The notes below the pieces were generated by a model. It searched no databases and was not told the origin of the DNA. It was given only the letters and a program-made list of their open reading frames with translations. From Candidatus Neomicrothrix sp. UBA2517 (lineage in GTDB: Bacteria; Actinomycetota; Acidimicrobiia; Acidimicrobiales; UBA8592), in contig DDNP01000002.1 of NCBI GenBank assembly GCA_002341185.1, positions 62,001-126,000 of the forward strand: a stretch of 64,000 nt of DNA, written 5' to 3'. Positions 1 to 8,110 of the stretch are shown here, piece by piece. Positions within the stretch are counted from its first letter, which is position 1, and each line of letters opens with the position of its first letter. The translations under genes were made by a program, and so were the position numbers.

Positions 1-778
1 TAGCTAATGCTTCACCTTCTACATCCTCTGCGATAATGAGAAGAGGTTTACCTGATTGCATTACTTTCTCAAGTACTGGAACAACATCTCTCACAGCTGA
101 AATCTTTGAAGATACGAGCAATATGTATGGGTTTTCGAGTACTGTTTCCATTCGGTCAGCATCAGTCACGAAATATGGAGAGATATAGCCCTTATCAAAG
201 CGCATCCCCTCAACGAAATCCATATCCATTCCGAATGTTTGGGATTCCTCGACGGTAATTACTCCGTCTTTACCAACTTTGTCTATTGCTTCACTTATCT
301 TTGCACCTATGTCTGTATCAGCTGCAGATATGGCAGCAACATTCGCAATTTGTTCCTTATCAGAAGACACATCTTGAGATTGAGCGGCTATTGATTCAAC
401 TGCTGCAGCGACACCAGCTTCTATACCCATCTTTAAGGACATAGGATTCGCGCCTGCCGCCACATTTCGTAGCCCTTCACGAACCATAGACCATGCCAAG
501 ACAGTGGCAGTAGTTGTTCCATCTCCAGCTACATCGTCTGTTTTTTTAGCGACTTCCTTAACTAATTCAGCGCCGATTCGTTCATATGGGTCTTCAAGGT
601 CAATTTCTTTTGCAATTGAAACACCATCATTCGTAATGGTAGGTGCACCCCATTTTTTATCAAGCACAACATTTCGCCCTTTGGGCCCGAGTGTAACTCT
701 CACTGCATCAGCAAGCGTATTCATGCCTCTTTCCAAACCTCTTCGAGCTTCTTCATCAAATGAAATAATTTTTGCCAT
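1..778 (-). CDS. groEL: Chaperonin GroEL, 60 kDa subunit (C-terminal part beyond window)
   Basis: ATP-dependent cytoplasmic chaperonin that folds proteins in a double-ring cage. About 259 N-terminal residues are visible. The start MAKIISFDEEARRG is typical, followed by the ATP-site segments TLGPKGRNVV and DVAGDGTTTATVLA, the latter holding the catalytic Asp region. The apical domain begins around residue 190. No groES lies upstream; the nearest upstream gene in this direction is a sulfur-carrier gene 90 bases away. This suggests a stand-alone groEL copy, as the second copy often is in Actinobacteria. No CIRCE inverted repeat is seen in the upstream gap. The gene is cut by the window edge, not broken. 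Confidence 0.97.
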   Translation of the reverse strand, partial: MAKIISFDEEARRGLERGMNTLADAVRVTLGPKGRNVVLDKKWGAPTITNDGVSIAKEIDLEDPYERIGAELVKEVAKKTDDVAGDGTTTATVLAWSMVREGLRNVAAGANPMSLKMGIEAGVAAAVESIAAQSQDVSSDKEQIANVAAISAADTDIGAKISEAIDKVGKDGVITVEESQTFGMDMDFVEGMRFDKGYISPYFVTDADRMETVLENPYILLVSSKISAVRDVVPVLEKVMQSGKPLLIIAEDVEGEALA

Positions 779-868
779 CTAAACTCTCCTTATTCACTAC
801 ATTCTGTAACAATTTTTTTCGATCTTTTATTCCGTAAGATTTAATTTCTTACAAATCAATTTTGAATT

Positions 869-1192
869 TTACTTATTTGAGCGAAATTTCCCTCTTTTGT
901 CGGCTTTGCGTAAAAGACTCCCACCAGCGACAGCTGGAACGATAGAAAGCGTTTGCCCCTCTTCAAGTTGGGTATCAAGTCCACCGAGGAAACGAACATC
1001 TTCATCATCTAGAAATATATTTACGAATCTCTGTAAATTACCGTCTTCATCTAAGACTCGATTAACAAAATCTGGATACTCAGGCCTCAGTTGATCTAAC
1101 AGTTCTCTCAAGTTCGCTCCATTTGAAGAAAGCGTTGAATGGGATTTCGTTAGTTCACGAAAAGTAGTGGGAATTCGAATTGTTACTGCCAT
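869..1192 (-). CDS. CysO/MoaD-family ubiquitin-like sulfur carrier with C-terminal tail
   Basis: Beta-grasp sulfur carrier, 107 residues. The segment FVNIFLDDEDVRFLGGLDT and the end IVPAVAGG match the CysO group of MoaD/ThiS proteins, which carry thiocarboxylate for cysteine synthesis in mycobacteria. The functional Gly90-Gly91 is not terminal: 16 basic residues follow (SLLRKADKRGKFRSNK). In CysO systems a JAMM protease (Mec+) exposes the Gly-Gly, so this would need processing to be active. No cysM or mec+ neighbour is in view. The family call is firm; the CysO role rather than molybdopterin synthesis is inferred from sequence similarity. Confidence 0.85.
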   Translation of the reverse strand: MAVTIRIPTTFRELTKSHSTLSSNGANLRELLDQLRPEYPDFVNRVLDEDGNLQRFVNIFLDDEDVRFLGGLDTQLEEGQTLSIVPAVAGGSLLRKADKRGKFRSNK

Positions 1193-1286
1193 AGGCTAAA
1201 TCTATCGCTTTTGCGAACGTTTAGTGCTTGGAGATTTGAATTCGTTTGACTAGCCCCTCAGCTAAAGTAACTAGTATTTTTAGAAC

Positions 1287-2039
1287 GTGAAGTTACATGG
1301 TGTAATAAACGCATCTGGGGATTCCTTAGCCGACTTTTCAATTGCACTTGATGTCGAAAGCGCAGTAGCTCGCGCAAAAGATTTGATTACTGAAGGTTGC
1401 GTAGGTATTGATTTGGGTGCTGCAGGTTCGACACAGTTCGCAAGCCGTATCAGTGAAGAAGAAGAATGGGATCGCCTTGATGGCAAAATCCAAGCAATTG
1501 CAGAACTAGGGGTAGAACTTTCAGTAGACACTTGGAAACCGGAAATCATGGCGAAATCTCTTCAAGCTGGAGCTAATTTTATGAATGCCTCTGATGGTAT
1601 GCAAAATCCCGAAATGGTTGAAATTGCTGTCAGCACAGGAGTTCCTGTAGTGCTTCCTTTTTTAAGTGGGGAAGATCCCAAAAGCCTTGAATTCGTTAGT
1701 GGAGACCCTGTTGAAGTGATCGTAAGATGGTTCGAAAAATCTTTAGATGACCTCACTAAAATAGGTTTAAGCAAAGAGCAAATCATTCTTGACCCAGGAA
1801 CAGGCTTCGGACCAGCGAATTGGGAATGGGAAGACAGGTACAAGTATCAGGAGCGAGTATACAGCAACTTAAATAAGTTAAAGATATTTGATTTACCGGT
1901 TTACGTAGCTCTTCCTTGGAAGTTTGAAAATGGTCGCAAACATTTATTGGAAATTCTCCTTGAAGTGGGTTTTGACTATGGTCGCACACATCTTCCTAAA
2001 CGAATCCTAGAAATTAAGAAAGAATTAGAATCTCAATAA
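1287..2039 (+). CDS. Divergent dihydropteroate synthase-like protein
   Basis: TIM-barrel protein of the dihydropteroate synthase (FolP) family, 250 residues, GTG start. Pieces of the active site are visible: GVINASGDSLADFS in place of the usual NVTPDSFSD loop, SVDTWKPE (pterin-site Asp region), DPGTGFG, a Lys in ALPWKF where SRKS is expected, and RTH where RVHD is expected. The C-terminal half is short and the STRPG loop reads STQFA. It may be the only folate-pathway DHPS here, or a non-catalytic paralogue like mycobacterial FolP2. It converges on folB with only 11 bases between the stops. Confidence 0.75.
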   Translation: MKLHGVINASGDSLADFSIALDVESAVARAKDLITEGCVGIDLGAAGSTQFASRISEEEEWDRLDGKIQAIAELGVELSVDTWKPEIMAKSLQAGANFMNASDGMQNPEMVEIAVSTGVPVVLPFLSGEDPKSLEFVSGDPVEVIVRWFEKSLDDLTKIGLSKEQIILDPGTGFGPANWEWEDRYKYQERVYSNLNKLKIFDLPVYVALPWKFENGRKHLLEILLEVGFDYGRTHLPKRILEIKKELESQ

Positions 2040-2050
2040 TCCTAAATTTG

Positions 2051-2410
2051 CTATTTAGTTCTGTAGATGTTGACTGCTGAAGAGTCTAAAAACTGTGGAA
2101 CAGGTGGGCGCATCTTTCTCAGATTAACTCGTACACCACTTACTGAAGGAACAGTAAGTATTTCTGTTGCAATCCGTGTTGCTACTTTTTCTAGTAACTG
2201 GTGTGATTCATTTTCAATAATGCCAACAACCAACTCTGTGATTTCACCATAATTAATAGTGTCGTCAAGGTTATCTGATACTCCAGCAACTGATAGATCT
2301 GTTTCTATCGCTATATCTGCTTCAAACGGTTGAGCTCTGTCCCTCTCCTCAGGGAGGACACCTATAACTCCAAGAGCCTGAATTTTGTTAAGTTCGATTC
2401 GATCGTGCAT
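2051..2410 (-). CDS. folB: Dihydroneopterin aldolase
   Basis: Converts 7,8-dihydroneopterin to 6-hydroxymethyl-dihydropterin and glycolaldehyde in folate synthesis; cytoplasmic. At 119 residues it has the usual length. Visible family features are the start DRIELNKIQALGVIGVLPEER, the pterin-binding segment DTINYGEITELV, and the HQLLEKVATRIA helix with its conserved Glu. Ten bases separate it from the upstream glycerate kinase gene on the same strand, so co-transcription is likely. The other folate genes lie opposite (folP-like) or 12 kb away (folK). Confidence 0.93.
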   Translation of the reverse strand: MHDRIELNKIQALGVIGVLPEERDRAQPFEADIAIETDLSVAGVSDNLDDTINYGEITELVVGIIENESHQLLEKVATRIATEILTVPSVSGVRVNLRKMRPPVPQFLDSSAVNIYRTK

Positions 2411-2420
2411 CTTTCAATGT

Positions 2421-3425
2421 TTACCCTGTTGTTTGGCCCACTGACCAGTCATCAAATGCTTTTTGAGTCGTTTTAATAATTGATTGCCTAGTTTCTAAAA
2501 ACGCTTTTTCTAACCCAACAGTGTCTTCTAACGAACATGATGGCACTGGAATATGAACATTTGAGTCAATGCTTCCGGAAATAACAATAGTTTGCTTTGT
2601 CATCAGTTTTGCTAAGTTTAAGACTTCGCCTACAACCTTTCCATCAAAACTCGACTCATTAACTTCTCCTTCACCGGTAATTATCACATCTGCATTTTCA
2701 ATTAAATCCACTAGAGCAACTCTTTCTGATACTGCCTCAAACCCACTTTGAAGATGAGCCCCCACGGTAGCAAGACCACCTGCTAGACCTCCCGCAGCTC
2801 CAGCCATAGGAAGTGAGGTCACATCAATATTTCTTTCTTCAAGAAATATTTGAGCTAGACGTTCAAGCCTATTTTCAAGAAACTTAATTTGATTAGGTGT
2901 TGCTCCCTTTTGAGGTCCATAGATCCTTGCACAATCCAAAAAGCTCGTTTGCACATCACAGGCAACATTTATTTCTATAGTTTTGTATCTCTTTAGCGGC
3001 TTCATAGCCTGCAAAGCTCCCAAACCACCGTCAGTTGTCGCTGATCCACCAACTCCTATGAGTATCTCCTCAGCTCCACGCTCAAGTGCTGTGCGAATGA
3101 GCTCGCCTGTACCAAAAGTTGATGCATTAATGGGATCGTTATACGAATTATCTTTTAGAAGATCCAACCCAGACGCCTGCGACATCTCGATTACAGCTGA
3201 CTTCCCATCTAGTCTCCAATCTGCTTCGACTGGCTCTCCCAATGGGCCAGTAACAACTGAAACCTTATTTCCGCCTCCGAAAATCTCTAATGTGCCTTCC
3301 CCGCCGTCAGCTAAGGGTTGCAATGTAATTTCATGAGACTGATCTAGTGCCTCAGCAATTGCCTCAGCAACTGTGGTAGCAGAGGCTGTTCCCTTGAACT
3401 TGTCAGGGGCAATCAAAACTTTCAT
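2421..3425 (-). CDS. glxK: Glycerate kinase
   Basis: GarK/GlxK-family kinase that phosphorylates D-glycerate using ATP, linking glyoxylate and serine breakdown to glycolysis. It has 334 residues, somewhat shorter than the usual 370-380. Family marks include the N-terminal VLIAPDKFKGTASA, the glycine-rich GVGGSATTDGGLGALQA, AAGGLAGGLATVGA, and DVIITGEGEVNESSFDGKV near the C-terminus. The start ATG is 13 bases after the stop of the LytR_C gene upstream. Whether the product is 2- or 3-phosphoglycerate cannot be told from sequence alone. Confidence 0.93.
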   Translation of the reverse strand: MKVLIAPDKFKGTASATTVAEAIAEALDQSHEITLQPLADGGEGTLEIFGGGNKVSVVTGPLGEPVEADWRLDGKSAVIEMSQASGLDLLKDNSYNDPINASTFGTGELIRTALERGAEEILIGVGGSATTDGGLGALQAMKPLKRYKTIEINVACDVQTSFLDCARIYGPQKGATPNQIKFLENRLERLAQIFLEERNIDVTSLPMAGAAGGLAGGLATVGAHLQSGFEAVSERVALVDLIENADVIITGEGEVNESSFDGKVVGEVLNLAKLMTKQTIVISGSIDSNVHIPVPSCSLEDTVGLEKAFLETRQSIIKTTQKAFDDWSVGQTTG

Positions 3426-3437
3426 TTACTTTGTGTC

Positions 3438-4031
3438 TCATCCACCTTGGTCAGGGAAAAGGTCAGAACCGACATGAACAAGAACATTTGCATCGGAAAG
3501 ATCATCGATTGGGAGAGTTTCGGGCATAGGTAACACATTGTTGCTGTCTGCATTTATGATCAATCTAACATTCTGGGCATCTAAGTCATAACCCTCTCCG
3601 TAATAGACAAATGTTTCAAGTAAGACTTCATCTCCATTATCATTCGTGGCTTTGACACCGTTATACCCGGCTGTGGCAACAAGAGTATCTAAGGTTGCTC
3701 CAGCTGCTCCAGTAACCTCAGTTCCATTCGCCACCAGAACTCGTACTTCAGCAGGCGGATGAAGAACAGACGTTGGAGTTGTCGGAGTTTGCTCATTTGC
3801 TTCACTCTCACCATTTTCCTGCACTGCTTCTGTTGTTTCTTCTGGAGAGTTGGAGACTTCTTGTTCTTGTTCTTGTTCCTGTTCTTGTCTTTCTGGTTGT
3901 TGCATTTCTTGATTAGATTTAAGTGGATCAGAGGAAACTGCAGTGTTGTTGCTGAAGCCTTCGTTAAGGACAATAACCCCGATCGTAATCACGGCAACAA
4001 TTAATAGGACTCCCTTACCCGCAATATTCAT
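3438..4031 (-). CDS. Membrane-anchored LytR_C-domain protein
   Basis: 197 residues with an N-terminal membrane segment (VLLIVAVITIGVIVL, residues 8-22), a low-complexity linker rich in Gln, Glu, Thr and Pro (about 45-93), and a C-terminal LytR_C domain (about 95-190) starting VRVLVANGTEVTGAAG. LytR_C domains occur alone or at the end of LytR-CpsA-Psr cell-wall ligases; here the catalytic LCP domain is absent. Its likely location is outside the membrane at the cell wall. The exact role is not known. The linker contains a (Gln-Glu) run coded by a hexanucleotide repeat. Confidence 0.82.
   Translation of the reverse strand: MNIAGKGVLLIVAVITIGVIVLNEGFSNNTAVSSDPLKSNQEMQQPERQEQEQEQEQEVSNSPEETTEAVQENGESEANEQTPTTPTSVLHPPAEVRVLVANGTEVTGAAGATLDTLVATAGYNGVKATNDNGDEVLLETFVYYGEGYDLDAQNVRLIINADSNNVLPMPETLPIDDLSDANVLVHVGSDLFPDQGG
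3858..3887. repeat. Hexanucleotide tandem repeat, five units
   Basis: Five tandem copies of TTCTTG (the fourth reads TTCCTG) inside the LytR_C protein gene. On the coding strand they read as Gln-Glu pairs. The unit is a multiple of three, so slippage would change linker length without shifting the frame. Confidence 0.85.
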
Positions 4032-4089
4032 AGATGATTTCTCCTGAATCGAACCTCGGATAAATCTATCCTAAATACAACCATTTGTC

Positions 4090-4347
4090 TTAGCGAATCG
4101 GGTAATTGCTAATAGAAATTCCTAATTTCTTTGATCTTCGGAACTTTCTAGCTCTTTGTAATCTTTTAACAACCATCGGATCAAACTCTAAGGCAGTAGG
4201 TTTATCAATTAGGGAATCTCGAAGTTGATAGTACCTTGCTGGCGAAATAGAAAACGTTTGACGTATAGCTTCATGTTTGGTGCCATTATTTTGCCAAGCA
4301 GATCTCTCAAATTCTAGAATTGCGAAGTCTCGTTCAGTCAGGGACAC
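4090..4347 (-). CDS. DUF3263 protein
   Basis: Small 85-residue cytoplasmic protein. MSLTERDFAILEFERSAWQNNGTKHEAIRQTFSISPARYYQLRD matches DUF3263, an Actinobacteria-specific family with a helix-turn-helix-like look: the ISPARYYQLRDSLI stretch could be a recognition helix. In other Actinobacteria it is found next to a LytR_C gene, as here. The basic C-terminal half (RLQRARKFRRSKK) suggests nucleic acid contact. No function has been established. Confidence 0.85.
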   Translation of the reverse strand: MSLTERDFAILEFERSAWQNNGTKHEAIRQTFSISPARYYQLRDSLIDKPTALEFDPMVVKRLQRARKFRRSKKLGISISNYPIR

Positions 4348-4404
4348 TTTTAAATGTTAACTTTCATCGCAGATTAGATGATGGACCTTCAAACAAATTT
4401 CTTG

Positions 4405-4477
4405 AGCCGGGTGTCGGAATCGAACCGACGACATCTTCTTTACAAGAGAAGTGCTCTACCAACTGAGCTAACCCGGC
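4405..4477 (-). tRNA. tRNA-Thr (anticodon TGT)
   Basis: Read on the minus strand, a full cloverleaf: acceptor GCCGGGT paired with ACCCGGC, D-arm with AGTTGGTA loop, anticodon stem CTTCT/AGAAG around loop CTTGTAA giving anticodon TGT (reads ACA), and T-loop TTCGATT. The discriminator base is T. CCA is not encoded. Confidence 0.95.
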
Positions 4478-4515
4478 ACTACTTCGTCATATTATGGCGA
4501 AGCTTGTTGAGTTTA

Positions 4516-5349
4516 TCACCGTTTAACTTTAGTTAATCGTTGTCTCGCTATTTCAAAACAACCGATTGCAGCAGCCGCCCCTACATTGAGCGATTCAGTG
4601 ATTCCAAATAAAGGAATCTTAACTGTTAAGTCACATCGTTCTCTTGTGAGACGGCCTAATCCTTTACCTTCACTCCCTAGAACAAGTGCTAGCGGTTCGT
4701 TCACTATGCGCAAATCAAAAATATCTGAATCAGCAGACATATCCATACCTACAGTCCATACACCCAGCTCCTTCAGCCTTGTTAACGCTTTAGGTATTCC
4801 TGTTGTTGAAGCTATAGGGACATGTTCTATAGCACCTTGTGCTGTTTTTGAAACAGTCGGAGTTATCCGAGCGGAACGATGGCGAGGCAATAAAATACCT
4901 GTTACGCCAGCGCACTCACCACTTCTGATTATTGACCCTAAATTTCTTGGATCAGTAATACCATCCAAAACTAAAATAAATGGATTATCTGTGCCTTCGA
5001 TAAGGTCCTCTATTCCTAAGTCGGGTAGTGGGTCGCATATCGCTTGAACGCCTTGCGCAGATTCTGTGGTAGTCATTGACTTGAATTTAGATTTTGAATG
5101 CTTTCGAAGAGGTATTCTTAGTTCATGAGCGAGGTTGATAATGTCGTCAATAATCGAACCCGAATCTAACCCCTCAGACATATTTACTTCTCGAACTTTT
5201 CTAGTTCCCGCCAAGATGGATTCACGAACAGCATGGCGACCTTCTACAGTTTGAAAATCTTCATGTTTGCTTGAGTTTCTTCTGGGATTCTGTTTTGGGT
5301 TTATTTTCCGCTGTTGATGATTTCTCGGATTAGATTTACGTTTATTCAT
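4516..5349 (-). CDS. rlmB: 23S rRNA 2'-O-methyltransferase, TrmH/SpoU family (RlmB type)
   Basis: SPOUT-fold enzyme that probably methylates ribose of G2251 in 23S rRNA. The ATG at 5349 is chosen because GAGGAAAG precedes it by a few bases; it overlaps the ispF end by 8 bases. A basic Asn/Lys/Arg-rich leader (residues 1-30) precedes a substrate-binding domain starting VEGRHAVRESI. The SpoU knot motifs are clear: LDGITDPRNLGSIIRS, LVLGSEGKGLG, and IPLFGITESLNVGAAAAI. In many Actinobacteria it also sits next to ispF, with cysS between; cysS is absent here. Confidence 0.92.
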   Translation of the reverse strand: MNKRKSNPRNHQQRKINPKQNPRRNSSKHEDFQTVEGRHAVRESILAGTRKVREVNMSEGLDSGSIIDDIINLAHELRIPLRKHSKSKFKSMTTTESAQGVQAICDPLPDLGIEDLIEGTDNPFILVLDGITDPRNLGSIIRSGECAGVTGILLPRHRSARITPTVSKTAQGAIEHVPIASTTGIPKALTRLKELGVWTVGMDMSADSDIFDLRIVNEPLALVLGSEGKGLGRLTRERCDLTVKIPLFGITESLNVGAAAAIGCFEIARQRLTKVKR

Positions 5350-5809
5350 ATCTTTCCTCAATAAGAGAAACTGCAATACACATTATCCCGTTCAAACTAT
5401 CTATTCCTTCAGGGGTTTTACCTTTGACAGAAAAAGGGGCATCGAGAACCTTTGACAGCTTGCGTTCAATTTCTAATTTCTTTGATGAGATCTTAGGTTC
5501 TTCAGTTACTACGGAACAGTCAACATTCACTATTTCCCATTTTTCTGCATGCAATTTTGAGACAACTATTTCAAGTAATTTGACGCTATCAATATTCTCA
5601 TATGCCAGGTCGGAATCTGGGAAAAGAATACCTATATCACCTAAACCTGCTGCCCCGAGTAGAGAATCAATGCACGCATGGATGATAACGTCCCCATCAG
5701 AATGACCTTTTAGCGAGTTACCAGAGTCAAATTCTATTCCGCCCAGAATCAATGGGGCGGAACCATTCTCATCCCATTGGTGTGAGTCAAATCCTTGCCC
5801 AATCCTCAT
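5342..5809 (-). CDS. ispF: 2-C-methyl-D-erythritol 2,4-cyclodiphosphate synthase
   Basis: Fifth step of the non-mevalonate isoprenoid pathway, forming the cyclic diphosphate with loss of CMP; a cytoplasmic trimer with a zinc site. It has 155 residues, standard length. The start MRIGQGFDSHQW gives the metal-binding Asp and His, GHSDGDVIIHACIDSLLGAAGLGDIG is the hallmark segment (third metal His), and DSLNGIMCIAVSLI ends the fold where the family usually has GIGE..A..V. ispD is not adjacent. The gene is translationally coupled to rlmB by an 8-base overlap. It supplies isoprene units for the polyprenyl synthase at 10.9 kb. Confidence 0.96.
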   Translation of the reverse strand: MRIGQGFDSHQWDENGSAPLILGGIEFDSGNSLKGHSDGDVIIHACIDSLLGAAGLGDIGILFPDSDLAYENIDSVKLLEIVVSKLHAEKWEIVNVDCSVVTEEPKISSKKLEIERKLSKVLDAPFSVKGKTPEGIDSLNGIMCIAVSLIEERYE

Positions 5810-5942
5810 ACAGTCTAAGTTCCTTAAAAATAACGTTTATATTGCTTCTGCAAATGTTATCCACTAATCCACTCGACGACCATCAACTTTTCTAATTGGC
5901 TATGAATTAGAAGATTGACTTATTGCGTATTATTCTAATGAT

Positions 5943-6602
5943 ATGACAAATGCTGATTTCCTTCGATCTATAGATATGTTTTCCGAACTTGATGATGAGC
6001 TGTTAAAACCAATTGTGGACCAATCTGAAACTGTAGATCTTCAACGTGGGGATGTCGTTTTTCAGTCAGGTGACGAATCTAGTGATTTGTATATTGTGAC
6101 TCATGGAAGAATCGCAATAGGTAATCGCTCTTTTGATGGAAGGGAATCGCTAGTTGCATTAATGGAGGCTGGTGATTTATTTGGGGAAATGCCATTGTTT
6201 AGCAATGACGGGCGGTCAGCAGAAGCTCGAGCGCTTGAGGAATCTTCACTCATTGTGATCCCTTATAAGCCTATAAAAGATTTATATGACGATAATCCAG
6301 CACTCCTTTGGAGAGTAGTTGAGATGCTGGTAAGTCGACTAAAAAGCACTGACATAGCTCTTTCAGATACCATGTTTTTGGACGTTACAGGGAGAACAGC
6401 GAAGCGGCTTTTGGAAATGGCTGGGGACTCAGATGAATTTCGATTGCCGATCACGCAAGAAGAATTAGCTGGAATGATCGGTGCATCTAGAGAACGTGTC
6501 AATAAATCAATTTCTTCGTTTATCAAACTAGGTTGGATATCTCAAAGTGGTGAAAAATACATAATTCTTGACCGAAAACAACTTGAAATACGTTCTACTT
6601 AA
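5943..6602 (+). CDS. Crp/Fnr-family transcription regulator
   Basis: 219 residues: an N-terminal cyclic-nucleotide-binding beta-roll (about 10-125) with GDVVFQSGDESSDLYIVTHGRIAIG and LFGEMPLFSNDGRSAEARA, then a long dimer helix and a C-terminal winged helix with ITQEELAGMIGASRERVNKSISSFIKLGWI. The GEMPLFSNDGRSAEARA segment resembles the cAMP-contacting loop (GELALIYGTPRAATVKA in Crp), including the Arg-Ser pair. There is no Cys cluster, so not an Fe-S Fnr. It most resembles actinobacterial Crp/GlxR proteins. The start has no clear ribosome site and the transcript may be leaderless. Targets are unknown. Confidence 0.92.
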   Translation: MTNADFLRSIDMFSELDDELLKPIVDQSETVDLQRGDVVFQSGDESSDLYIVTHGRIAIGNRSFDGRESLVALMEAGDLFGEMPLFSNDGRSAEARALEESSLIVIPYKPIKDLYDDNPALLWRVVEMLVSRLKSTDIALSDTMFLDVTGRTAKRLLEMAGDSDEFRLPITQEELAGMIGASRERVNKSISSFIKLGWISQSGEKYIILDRKQLEIRST

Positions 6603-6608
6603 AAGTAT

Positions 6609-8057
6609 CTATTGACGCCTAAAAAATTCGTTTAACCTATTCACCTTAGGGTGGCTTAGATTTGGATCTACTTTTTTACCACCGGCATCTAGTAATACGG
6701 TTTTCATTCCAAGGCTTTTTGCTGTATCGAGAAAGTTTATTTCTGTATCAAGCACGAGACAAGATTGATAGGCGATACCGGAGGATCTATTGAGAATTTC
6801 AAAAATTGCCGGATCAGGTTTCCGGACCCCATTTTGAGAGCTTATGATCCAAGGATTTATTCCCTGGAGCCCGTATAGATTGCAAATTTCTATGGACCAT
6901 TCAGCCAGGTCATTCGTTACTACAGAGACAGCAATTCCCCTTTTATGAAGATTTTTGAGGAAATCTTTTCCACCATTACGAAATTGAAGGCTTTTAACAT
7001 ATTCACGATTCAGAGAATCTGAGTCTCCTTCAAGCCCTACTCGGTTCCATAAGTCCGATGCTGTGACCTTTCCCATCGTGCCTGAGCGGTGCAGCTCTAT
7101 CAGCTCATCATGGTCTATTTTTCCATTTTTTGCCTTTACGAATGCGCTCAGGTAGTCAATTTGATTTGTCTCCTTCTTGAAGATAACACCATACGGATCT
7201 ATCACAAGTAGTTGGAGGCGTTCTGTTTGATGAGTTGATTGCTGAAAGCCTTCGGTTTCTTTCCCAGGTATTTGCTGAGAAATAGGCGATGGCCGTCGCT
7301 GTAATTGTTTTTTCTCATACCGCTTATCTAGAAACCAGTTAAGAATAGCGAGAATTATAGAGAGCCCTAAAAGGGCTATAACCGCCACAACCACCCAGTC
7401 AAGTATCTGAGCGATTCTATGTTCACTGTTGCCTGAAACGTCAATGACTCTTTGATCCCCCAAGGGCAAATCAATTATCTCTTCATTACTTTGATCTGGA
7501 AGGTTAATAATTATTTGCATTGAGACAACATCGGTTATCGGGCGCCCTAAAGATTCTTCAAGTGTCTCTAGAGCTATTCCTAAAGGGGGTTCCTCGAGTA
7601 AATTATTCAGATCGTCATCTGTAAATAAACTAAGGCCGCCGGTAAGGTCAACGTTGCCCGATATAGAAAAATTGCGTTTCTTAGTTGTTACATCTGAGAA
7701 TATTTGCCAACCTTTGAAAGTATCAGGTGAAGTTGTAAGTTCGTTTAACACGCCTTGTAAATCTTCAGAATTAACAAACGTTTTTGTTGCCTCAAACCAT
7801 TCTCTTCCATCAGGGCCGAGTCCAGTACTCTCAAATTCCCAACTGGATGCCGATAAATCACTTATTTGTAAGACTTCCTCAATATCTTGAAACGCTGGTT
7901 GATTTCTGGCTCCTTCATCTAGCCCAACACCTGCTGTAACTAGCCCTGAACCATCTTCATTTACATCAATTTTTACACGCAACTGTATCGTGCAACCAGC
8001 AGTCAAAAATAGTATGGCAAGAACAAAGAATGCTACATTTTTAAATTTACTTCGCAC
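6609..8057 (-). CDS. Lipoprotein (LppM/DUF3153-like) fused to a HAD-like hydrolase domain
   Basis: The GTG at 8057 is preferred because it begins a good lipoprotein signal (VRSKFKNVAFFVLAILFLTAGC, lipobox ending at Cys22); an open frame extends to 8093. Residues 23-215 resemble the actinobacterial LppM/DUF3153 ectodomain, 219-243 form one membrane helix, and 250-280 are a Gln-rich linker. Residues 281-482 are a haloacid-dehalogenase-like domain: D287-PYG (the DxYG form of motif I), VVTND (motif II), KPDP (motif III), and VLDTEINFLDTAKSLGM (motif IV). The second Asp of phosphatases is Tyr here, as in dehalogenases. Substrate unknown. It converges on the crp-like gene, 6 bases apart. Confidence 0.78.
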   Translation of the reverse strand: MRSKFKNVAFFVLAILFLTAGCTIQLRVKIDVNEDGSGLVTAGVGLDEGARNQPAFQDIEEVLQISDLSASSWEFESTGLGPDGREWFEATKTFVNSEDLQGVLNELTTSPDTFKGWQIFSDVTTKKRNFSISGNVDLTGGLSLFTDDDLNNLLEEPPLGIALETLEESLGRPITDVVSMQIIINLPDQSNEEIIDLPLGDQRVIDVSGNSEHRIAQILDWVVVAVIALLGLSIILAILNWFLDKRYEKKQLQRRPSPISQQIPGKETEGFQQSTHQTERLQLLVIDPYGVIFKKETNQIDYLSAFVKAKNGKIDHDELIELHRSGTMGKVTASDLWNRVGLEGDSDSLNREYVKSLQFRNGGKDFLKNLHKRGIAVSVVTNDLAEWSIEICNLYGLQGINPWIISSQNGVRKPDPAIFEILNRSSGIAYQSCLVLDTEINFLDTAKSLGMKTVLLDAGGKKVDPNLSHPKVNRLNEFFRRQ

Positions 8058-8110
8058 ACTTGCATAGTACCCCCAACAAGTGGGTACGCTCACCAGATAA
8101 CGGTTATTTG

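Noticed and set aside
779..868. CIRCE or HAIR operator before groEL
   Set aside because: No TTAGCACTC-type or CTTGAG-type inverted repeat found in the 90-base gap; only AT-rich sequence.
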